Below the pieces are notes generated by a model. It had not been told where the DNA came from. It made no database searches and saw only the letters and a list, made by a program, of their open reading frames with translations. A stretch of 64,000 nt of DNA from assembly GCF_003352185.1 (NCBI RefSeq), contig NZ_CP029608.1, forward strand, positions 1,674,001-1,738,000, in the 5' to 3' direction. The stretch's first letter is position 1. Every line of letters begins with the position of its first letter. The position numbers and the translations under genes are program-made. Below, in pieces: positions 59,601 through 64,000 of this stretch. Source of the stretch: Pseudomonas kribbensis. Its GTDB lineage: Bacteria; Pseudomonadota; Gammaproteobacteria; Pseudomonadales; Pseudomonadaceae.

Positions 59601-61543
59601 ACGGCATCAGCCACACCAACACCAATGCGGTGGTGGTCACTGATCTCAATCAACTGAACTCGGTGTTGTCCGGCACCGTGGAAGGCGCACCGGTCACGGG
59701 TTCGTTACTGGGGGACAGTGGTTCGTTCGGCGCCGATGGCGGTTTCATCAAGTCCATCGTGGTTGACGGCACCACCTACACCTACGACCCGAAAGCCAAC
59801 AGCGGCCAGGGTTCGCTCACCGCCAGTGGCGGTACCAATCACGGTACCTTCAACACGGTGAACAACACACTGAGCATCGCCACCAACAACAGCGGCACGC
59901 TGGTGGTCAACCTCGACACCGGCGACTACAGCTACACCTCGCAGAAAACCACCACGACGGTGATCACCGAGAACATCGGCTTCACCCTCAGCGACAACGA
60001 TGGCGACCTCGCCAGCTCCACGCTGACGGTGAAAGTGATTCCGAACTCGCCACCGGTGGCAGTGGACGACCACATCATCACCAACGTGCTGTCGAGCAAC
60101 GTTGTGGTGCCGGGCGAGTTGCTGCTGGCCAACGACACCGATCCGGACGGCGATACCCTCAGTGCTTCGCCCACCACCTTCAACACCGGTTGGGCCGCCA
60201 AGGGCGCGGACTTCACCGGCAGCGGCGCGATCAGCTTCACCGGCACCACCAACACCAGCGCCAACCAGAACCTGGCCGATGTGCGCAGCTCTTTTGCGGC
60301 CAACACGGCGGCGATGACCGCCGTGCTGGTGGTCAGTGGCTACCTCGGCGCGGTGACCACCGCCAATGCCAACGATGAAGACCTGATCACCGTCAAACTG
60401 AAACAGGGCGAGACCCTCAACCTTGATCACAACCTGGCGGCCGGACACATCACCATGGAGTATTCGGTGAACGGCGGGGCGTTTGTCAGCATCGCCGATG
60501 GCGGCACCATCACCGCCAGCGCCGATGGCACGTATCAGATCCACATCACCAACATCACCAACACCAGCGGCAGCAACACCAACGCTGCAGAAAACTATCA
60601 ACTGACCATGACGGTCAACTACGCCGGGGCCCACGACGTCACCCCGGACTTCCACGGCACCTACACCGCCAACGACAACCACGGCGGCAGCGACTCCGCC
60701 AACGTGACCATCACTTATCAGGACGGCCACACCCTCACCGGTACGTCCGGCGATGACGTGCTGGTGGCGGGCAGCGGCGACAACATCCTCAACGGTGGCG
60801 ACGGCAACGACGTGCTGACCGCAGGCTCCGGCAACAACGAACTGCACGGCGGCGCCGGCAATGACTTGCTCTACAGCGGCCCGGGCAACGACATCCTCGA
60901 TGGCGGCACCGGTATCGACACGGTGAGCTACGCCCACGCTACCGCCGGGGTCACGGTCAACCTGAGCCTGCTCGGTGCGCAGAACACCATCGGCGCGGGC
61001 ATCGACACCATCAGCAACGTCGAAAACCTCGTCGGCTCGAACTTCAACGACACCCTGACCGGCGACAACAATAACAACGTGATCAATGGAGGCCTGGGCA
61101 ACGACATCCTCAATGGCGGTGGCGGTGATGACCTGCTGATCGGCGGCATGGGCAACAACACCCTGACCGGTGGCCCGGGCGCCGACACCTTCCAGTGGCT
61201 CAAGGGCAACAGCGGCCACGACACCGTGACTGACTTCACTCCGGGCACCGACAAGCTCGACCTGTCGCAACTGCTGCAAGGTGAAAACGGCACGGCGGCG
61301 TCACTGGATGACTACCTGCACTTCACCGTCACCGGCAGCGGCGCCTCGGTGGTCACCACCATCGATGTCAGCGCCATGGCCGGCGCCACGCCGACTCAGA
61401 CCATTGACCTGGCAGGCGTCAACCTCGCCAGCCACTACGGCGTGACGCCGGGGGCGGGCGGAGTGATTGCCGGCGGGCACGACACGGCGACCATCATCAA
61501 CGGGATGCTGAATGATCATTCGTTAAAGGTGGACACGGTGTGA
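53636..61543 (+). CDS. LapA/MapA-family giant RTX adhesin with retention module
   Basis: A 2635-residue type I-secreted adhesin. Order: N-terminal retention module (1-110, ATLIGTVTKVIGQVFAQAADG), the LapG cleavage site TAAG at 115-118, a linker, then six tandem ~246-250-residue VCBS/Big-like repeats (about 186-1680). Two further beta domains follow, then a VWA domain (about 1830-2020) with complete MIDAS (DISGS Asp1836; GGGTNYD; FFSDG), more repeat-like segments, RTX nonapeptides (about 2370-2515) and a C-terminal secretion signal ending HSLKVDTV. It would stay plugged in the outer-membrane pore until LapG releases it. ATG 53636 has GGAGG at proper spacing; an ATG six nt upstream is too close. 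Likely the MapA counterpart of P. fluorescens, but lapA is also possible. No LapD/LapG genes are in the window. Confidence 0.92.
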   Translation: MATLIGTVTKVIGQVFAQAADGSRRALVEGDRLFTGDQLITGAEGAVAVHLQNGQELTLGRDSSLTLTGQLLANHAPHVDAPEALTPSDAQLSDVAQIQKAIAAGEDPTKSAEATAAGPDAPGDANGGKGGGHSFVLLTEVAGRVDPVVGFPTAGFNGIPEFPQERHYAVIDNGDNTPASVIPPPVNNLVTLTGLDVPGGELTLNEANLPDGSAANPGALTQAGSFSISAPDGLTSLSIGGISVIVGGVPVGFPQSITTQLGNTLTITGYNPANGTVSYSYTLNGNDAHPAGDGANNLSEHFTVIAGDSNGDTATGSLDVNITDDVPKAVDDSNVSTASETNLSLTGNVLSNDVQGADRIPVGPNSGPVVAGTFTGTYGTLVLSANGTYTYTLNTSDADFKALHGGGNGTETFTYTLRDSDGDTSTANLVLQIHNNDDPVLINGLNVEGGELTVFEKNLSTGSAPDAAALTQSGTFTITALDGVTTLTVGGIAVVTNGVAAGFPQSVTTPLGSTLTITGFNATTGVVSYSYTLDHNDAHPTANGANTLSEQFAVTVVDDNGTTANASLDVNIVDDLPKAVDDSNTGTASETNLTLTGNVLTNDVQGADRVPTGPVTAGTFTGTYGTLVLNADGSYTYTVNPNDADFKNLHGGGNGTETFTYTITDSDGDTSTANLVLQIHNNDDPVVISGLDVNGGELTVFEKNLSTGSAPDATALTQSGTFTITALDGVTTLTVGGIAVVTNGVAAGFPQSVTTPLGSTLTITGFNAATGVVSYSYTLDHNDTHPTANGANTLSEQFAVTVVDDNGTTANASLDVNIVDDLPKAVDDSNTGTASETNLTLTGNVLTNDVQGADRVPTGPVTAGTFTGTYGTLVLNADGSYTYTVNPNDADFKNLHGGGSGTETFTYTITDSDGDTSTANLVLQIHNNDDPVIINGLDVNGGELTVFEKNLSTGSAPDATALTQSGTFTITALDGVTTLTVGGIAVVTNGVAAGFPQSVTTPLGSTLTITGFNATTGVVSYSYTLDHNDAHPTANGANTLSEQFAVTVVDDNGTTANASLDVNIVDDLPKAVDDSNAGTASETNLTLTGNVLTNDVQGADRVPTGPNAGPITAGTFTGTYGTLVLNANGTYTYTVNPNDADFKALHGGGNGTETFTYTITDSDGDTSTANLVLQIHNNDDPVIINGLDVNGGELTVFEKNLSTGSAPDATALTQSGTFTITALDGVTTLTVGGIAVVTNGVAAGFPQSVTTPLGSTLTITGFNAATGVVSYSYTLDHNDAHPTANGANTLSEQFAVTVVDDNGTTANASLDVNIVDDLPKAVDDSNTGTASETNLTLTGNVLTNDVQGADRVPTGPNAGPITAGTFTGTYGALVLNANGTYTYTLNTNDADFKALHGGGNGTETFTYTITDSDGDTSTANLVLQIHNNDDPVILSGLDVNGGELTVYEKNLGNGTAPDATALTQSGTFTVTALDGLQTLTVGGIAVVTNGVAAGFPQSVTTPLGSTLTVTGFNAATGVVSYSYTLVHNDAHPTGNGANSITENFNVVATDGDGSTASGQINVNIVDDLPTAKADTGSVVEGGTVNISVLGNDVTGADGPAAGGAVVGVRAGSDTSTSAIGGLNSNINGTYGYLTLDAAGNAVYHSNPNSVSPPGATDTFTYTIRDSDGDESTTTITVNVADSKLVASVDQDVTVYEKALDLTKDGQDLAPGTVTGSDPTNTGETASGTLVGAVTGGSGAITYTLVGSATGTYGQILLNPDGTYTYTLTSAPKTTPNANDGPNTLSESFTYKATDALGNSTTSTIVVNIVDDVPKAVASDRSVAAVEIDSNILIVLDISGSMADASGVPGLSRLDLAKQAISALLDKYDDLGDVKVQLVTFSSNATDRTSVWVDVATAKTLLAGLSAGGGTNYDAAVATMQTAFNTSGKLTGAQNVGYFFSDGKPTTGQEIGTADEAALKNFLDANNIKNYAIGLGNGVSNANLDPLAYDGISHTNTNAVVVTDLNQLNSVLSGTVEGAPVTGSLLGDSGSFGADGGFIKSIVVDGTTYTYDPKANSGQGSLTASGGTNHGTFNTVNNTLSIATNNSGTLVVNLDTGDYSYTSQKTTTTVITENIGFTLSDNDGDLASSTLTVKVIPNSPPVAVDDHIITNVLSSNVVVPGELLLANDTDPDGDTLSASPTTFNTGWAAKGADFTGSGAISFTGTTNTSANQNLADVRSSFAANTAAMTAVLVVSGYLGAVTTANANDEDLITVKLKQGETLNLDHNLAAGHITMEYSVNGGAFVSIADGGTITASADGTYQIHITNITNTSGSNTNAAENYQLTMTVNYAGAHDVTPDFHGTYTANDNHGGSDSANVTITYQDGHTLTGTSGDDVLVAGSGDNILNGGDGNDVLTAGSGNNELHGGAGNDLLYSGPGNDILDGGTGIDTVSYAHATAGVTVNLSLLGAQNTIGAGIDTISNVENLVGSNFNDTLTGDNNNNVINGGLGNDILNGGGGDDLLIGGMGNNTLTGGPGADTFQWLKGNSGHDTVTDFTPGTDKLDLSQLLQGENGTAASLDDYLHFTVTGSGASVVTTIDVSAMAGATPTQTIDLAGVNLASHYGVTPGAGGVIAGGHDTATIINGMLNDHSLKVDTV
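54194..58679 (+). repeat. Tandem ~738-750 bp repeats inside the adhesin gene
   Basis: Unit boundaries at DDP-type codons: 54944, 55682, 56420, 57170, 57920, giving periods of 738, 738, 750 and 750 bp. The 750-bp units carry a four-residue insertion (NAGP) after VPTGP. Units from 54944 to 57919 are nearly identical; the first and last diverge. Confidence 0.9.
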
Positions 61544-61561
61544 GCCGGGGCTGAAACGACA

Positions 61562-61599
61562 AAACCCGCCGTCCCGATCAAACGGGGCGGCGGGTTTCA
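61562..61599 (+). terminator. Intrinsic terminator of the adhesin gene
   Basis: AAACCCGCCG...CGGCGGGTTT stem-loop just beyond the stop; T-run short. Related degenerate hairpins occur in the flanking repeats at ~62490 and ~63660. Confidence 0.75.
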
Positions 61600-61631
61600 T
61601 GTCTGACGGATGTGCTGACGTTGAGTCAGCC

Positions 61632-61696
61632 ATCGCGAGCAGGCTCGCTCCCACGGTCGGACGCATTCCAAGTGTGGGAGCGAGCCTGCTCGCGAT
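61632..61696. repeat. REPIN (inverted REP pair)
   Basis: Arms 61632-61654 and 61674-61696, same class as at 7546 and 43277, but with the shortest spacer (19 nt). Confidence 0.92.
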
Positions 61697-61742
61697 GGCG
61701 CCATGTCAGCAACGAATTAATCGGGACCGGACACACACTTCT

Positions 61743-62114
61743 CTACACCGCCGCTTCGGCTTTCAACTCAAGATTATCCAGCACCCGATTCACCGCCAGT
61801 TCCGCCAGCATGATCAGTTGCCCGATGCCCAGCAGCACATGCCGCTGCGGCGTATCGATCATCCCGGCGAAATCGCTGGCCATGGTTTTGGCCGAGGTCA
61901 GGGTTTCGCAGGCGTCGGCCAGCAGCTCTTCGCTCGGGATGCCGGGGGCGATGAGGTAGCGGGTGTTGGGTTTGAGCAGCGGTTTTCGGGGGTGGAACGG
62001 ATTGAGGTAGTGGTCGAGCGCGCGTTCGGCGGCTTCGTGGAATTTATTGGAGTCGAGGGTTTCGTAGGGGGAAGTCGAATCGACTTCCGGCGGGTTTGGC
62101 GTGGGTTTGATCAT
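61743..62114 (-). CDS. DUF6124 (DUF3077-like) family protein
   Basis: A 123-residue protein with a Pro-rich N-terminus (MIKPTPNPPEVDSTSPYETL), then a helical bundle (FHEAAERALDHYLNP; LLADACETLTSAKTMASDFAGMI; RHVLLGIGQLIMLAELAVNRVLDNLE). This layout is the Pseudomonas DUF3077/DUF6124 group, function unknown, common near accessory loci. No signal peptide. It lies between a REPIN and a structured intergenic region. Confidence 0.85.
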   Translation of the reverse strand: MIKPTPNPPEVDSTSPYETLDSNKFHEAAERALDHYLNPFHPRKPLLKPNTRYLIAPGIPSEELLADACETLTSAKTMASDFAGMIDTPQRHVLLGIGQLIMLAELAVNRVLDNLELKAEAAV

Positions 62115-62400
62115 GGGTAAAGCCTCTAGAGTAGTGGAGGCGCCACGCTTCGCTGCTAAACGAAAGAGGTGGCGGCCGTACGCGGGTTAGCAGACCAGGA
62201 CTCTAGAACCCGGCGCACCGAAGTGCCCCACGCAAAGCCGCCATAACGTGAACGGACAGGCGTGAGCCTGATCACGAACGAACGGCATTGTGCGTCTAGA
62301 GTAGATCCGGGCTGCTAAACCCGATCGCTGCTTTTCAGCGACCGCCAAACAATAGAACCCGCCCCCAAGGCGCACAAGCCGGCGGATTCTGGCGGATGCG
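62115..62400. other. Structured intergenic region with repeated TCTAGAGTAG/GCTGCTAAA motifs
   Basis: No gene supported. TCTAGAGTAG occurs at 62125 and 62295; GCTGCTAAA(C) at 62152 and 62311; CGGGTTAGCAG at 62183 is nearly the reverse complement of the latter, so long-range pairing is possible. CGCCAC/GTGGCG and TCGCTG/CAGCGA local stems also occur. Confidence 0.5.
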
Positions 62401-62524
62401 TAGGCAAAGGCGCAAGGTGGCGTGGCTTTGTGGACATAACCTTCAACACAATTAAACGTTGACTCTAGTTGACGTTGAAATGACAAAAACGCTACCCCGG
62501 TAGAAAGGGATGGCGGGTCTTCAT
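62401..62524. repeat. Direct repeat copy A (~125 bp) flanking the beta-propeller gene
   Basis: Begins TAGGCAAAGGCGCAAGG, continues GCGTGGCTTTG..GGACATAA and ends in a degenerate terminator-like hairpin. It matches copy B at 63573-63696 over its length with scattered substitutions and is followed by AAATACGTCCCCTTTT (62542-62557). Confidence 0.8.
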
Positions 62525-62541
62525 GGTTAGGGCTGGTATAT

Positions 62542-62557
62542 AAATACGTCCCCTTTT
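62542..62557. repeat. Left AAATACGTCCCCTTTT flank
   Basis: Same motif, with one base different, at 63552-63567 on the other side of the propeller gene, in the same orientation. Such GTCCCCTTTT strings recur, as I recall, beside REP-associated transposase genes and other mobile units. Confidence 0.6.
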
Positions 62558-62578
62558 CTTCCCCTTTTCTACACTTTT

Positions 62579-63538
62579 CTACTGAATCATGCTGAGGGGG
62601 ATTACCCAAACCTCCGTTCCCTTGATAACCCAGACAGAACGGCCATCCGAAGAGAAAGCAGGCCCAACAAATGGATCTCCAGGAAGGAACCTTTTAATCG
62701 TGAAATCTTGGGTGTCAATAATTAGTCCCGTGGTTTGAGTGCTGGTTATCAAATACTTTCCATCAGGAGAGATTGCTAGATAATAGGCGGGACCTTCTAA
62801 CGGAATCTGATGGGTTACTGAAAGAGTTTGAACATTGATCACCACAAGCATGTTGCGTTCAGAGCTGACCGAAAAAATGGTACTTCCATCCGGGCTCGCT
62901 ACTATTTCTTTAACGTTTGGAACCGTTTCGATGTTTTTGATTATGCGAGAATTCGCTGTATCAAATACCGAAACAGTACCTTTGGATACGCCATCTCCAT
63001 TTGGGTTGGTTGCGTAGATATAAGTACCGTTCGGGCTGATGGCGCCATGACCGGAATTATTTTGTAGTTGGATGGTCTGGATTGAGCGAAAGTTAATTAC
63101 ATCGATCTTCTCGAGTTTGCCATTAGGTAGTTCTCCTCCAAAACGGCCAACTAAATATACATATCTTCCAGCCGGGTCTACGACAACGTTTCCAAGTATT
63201 TCGGTTGTGATTTTTCCAAGAGTTGAAAGGTCACTGGCTTTAAATACTTCAAGATAATTACCGTTTTCAGTCCCAGTGCTTACATAAAATCGACTACTGT
63301 CATTTGAAACGCCTATGCGACTCCCGCCGCCGCGATAAGATGGGATAGTCTTGATGATTCTTCGGGCCTCGGTATCGATTACTGTTGTCAGAGCGTCGCT
63401 TGTAGTGGACAAGCCGCAGACGTAAGCGCGTTTTCCGTCGGGGCTGGTAGTTATTTTGTTGGGCCTATGTAAACCTGGAATCTTCGTAATAGACTCTTCC
63501 TCGGTCTCCACGAACACCCCCCACGTCGAAACCGGCAA
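62579..63538 (-). CDS. YncE-like beta-propeller protein, probably 5'-truncated
   Basis: About 319 residues of a seven-bladed YncE/YVTN-type beta-propeller (repeats VSPDGKRAYVCG, VDPAGRYVYLVG, ISPNGTYIYATN, ASPDGSTIFSV, ISPDGKYLITS). There is no ATG at the 5' end; only TTG 63538 or GTGs near 63511-63520 can start it, and no signal peptide is present, whereas YncE-type proteins usually have one. Codon usage and base composition are much AT-richer than the surroundings. The gene lies exactly between two direct repeats and carries AAATRCGTCCCCTTTT on both sides. I infer a moved fragment; whether it is expressed is unknown. Confidence 0.65.
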   Translation of the reverse strand: MPVSTWGVFVETEEESITKIPGLHRPNKITTSPDGKRAYVCGLSTTSDALTTVIDTEARRIIKTIPSYRGGGSRIGVSNDSSRFYVSTGTENGNYLEVFKASDLSTLGKITTEILGNVVVDPAGRYVYLVGRFGGELPNGKLEKIDVINFRSIQTIQLQNNSGHGAISPNGTYIYATNPNGDGVSKGTVSVFDTANSRIIKNIETVPNVKEIVASPDGSTIFSVSSERNMLVVINVQTLSVTHQIPLEGPAYYLAISPDGKYLITSTQTTGLIIDTQDFTIKRFLPGDPFVGPAFSSDGRSVWVIKGTEVWVIPLSMIQ

Positions 63539-63551
63539 TGCACTGATAAAT

Positions 63552-63567
63552 AAATGCGTCCCCTTTT
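63552..63567. repeat. Right AAATGCGTCCCCTTTT flank
   Basis: Partner of the motif at 62542; lies between the gene's 5' end and direct repeat copy B. Confidence 0.6.
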
Positions 63568-63572
63568 TTATT

Positions 63573-63696
63573 TAGGCAAAGGCGCAAGGTTGCGTGGCTT
63601 TGCGGACATAAGTTTCAACACTATTCAACAAAGGCTCTCGTTGGCGTTGAAATGACAAAACCCGCCCTCCCGGTTGAAGGGACGTGCGAGTTTCAG
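63573..63696. repeat. Direct repeat copy B (~125 bp)
   Basis: TAGGCAAAGGCGCAAGG start shared exactly with copy A; then GCGTGGCTTTG.GGACATAA, TTGGCGTTGAAATGACAAAA and a CCCGCC-type hairpin. Together the copies bracket a ~1.05-kb low-GC segment. Confidence 0.8.
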
Positions 63697-63768
63697 GGGG
63701 GGTAAAAAACGTCTCGGTTTGTTCTGTTTTTTTTACTTGCGAACTTTCTCGCCTTGTTTCTCTTTTGT

Positions 63769-64000
63769 CTAACTGTGGAAAAGCTGGAGGAGCGTGTTGC
63801 CGCTGTTTGGTACGATCTTGAATCGTTGCGATGGATTGTTGTCGTCCGGATCCAGATCCTGTCCAATCACCCCTGAACTCGTTATCGCCAGCACTTTTTT
63901 GGAGTAGCTGTTTTGTATTACTTCAGATCCATTGGCACGCGACAATATGAAAAAGCTCTCGCCTCGAGTGCCAGAGTAGGGCGCGCAACTAGCGACTTCG
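63769..64000 (-). CDS. C-terminal part of a lectin-like hypothetical protein
   Basis: An open frame enters from the right edge and ends at TAG 63769-63771, giving 76 residues. SYSKKVLAITSSGVIGQDLD, then DDNNPSQRFKIVPNSGNTLL resembles one subdomain of a ricin-type beta-trefoil (QxF/W box, here QRF). No start is available within the window, so the size and N-terminus are unknown. AT-richer than core genes. Assignment to RICIN lectins is by eye only. Confidence 0.5.
   Translation of the reverse strand, partial: EVASCAPYSGTRGESFFILSRANGSEVIQNSYSKKVLAITSSGVIGQDLDPDDNNPSQRFKIVPNSGNTLLQLFHS

Noticed and set aside
62187..62609. A 140-residue minus-strand frame after the propeller gene
   Set aside because: It crosses repeat copy A and the structured intergenic region, has no ribosome binding site and no family features.
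1..64000. tRNA, rRNA or prophage genes
   Set aside because: No tRNA cloverleaf, rRNA or phage structural or integrase gene was recognised by eye; a tRNAscan or phage search would be decisive.

Overview
The window reads as a chromosome segment from a GC-rich Pseudomonas of the P. fluorescens group. This rests on gene content and on gene order remembered from P. aeruginosa PAO1: the hrpA region with a FabH2-type synthase followed by an ECF sigma factor, the ABC transporter/ppiA/hydrolase/LysR/azoR block, and the guanidinobutyrate block (symporter, NCS1 transporter, SnoaL-like protein, gbuA, gbuR). Pseudomonas-type REPINs support the assignment. No search could be run, so family names come from visible motifs and recall.

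Layout. 1-5.4 kb: the 3' end of an lpxO-like dioxygenase, a GNAT-like gene with a small neighbour, two convergent EamA exporters and a chemoreceptor. The first exporter sits behind a strong promoter and a proline-rich leader ORF. 5.8-16.8 kb: aceK, hrpA, a FabH2-like synthase, an ECF sigma/zinc-finger anti-sigma pair, a porin and a FemAB-like acyltransferase. 16.9-29.3 kb: aqpZ, an ABC exporter, ppiA, a hydrolase, LysR regulators, azoR, an EamA exporter, a YcaC-like hydrolase, a mechanosensitive channel and a DEAD-box helicase. 29.4-41.8 kb is an accessory-flavoured patchwork: a papain-like peptidase pair with a palindromic operator, a yhfG-fic module, a DUF899 protein, a lipoprotein, a TorF-type porin, an S1-domain protein, further exporters, a degenerate ACP-like protein and an MBL hydrolase. 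41.8-48.0 kb: the 4-guanidinobutyrate catabolic locus and tapT. 48.2-61.5 kb: a type I secretion system (HlyD, ABC, TolC) divergent from a 2635-residue LapA/MapA-type adhesin. 61.7-64 kb: a DUF6124-like gene, then a low-GC beta-propeller gene between two ~125-bp direct repeats, then the C-terminal end of a lectin-like protein.

How genes work together. The adhesin and its divergent exporter form one biofilm system; the N-terminal retention module and TAAG site predict control by LapD/LapG, which are not in this window. GbuA, its divergent LysR regulator and two transporters form a guanidino-compound uptake and degradation unit, with a likely Hfq/Crc site at the start of the NCS1 gene. YhfG and Fic form a toxin-antitoxin pair.

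The best candidate for something undescribed is the region upstream of the exporter at 1843. The codons of a Pro-Pro-Pro stretch in the leader ORF are exactly complementary to the exporter's ribosome binding site. This suggests translational control by ribosome stalling. The second is the AvrRpt2-like peptidase operon with a 12-bp-arm palindrome just downstream of a perfect TATAAT.
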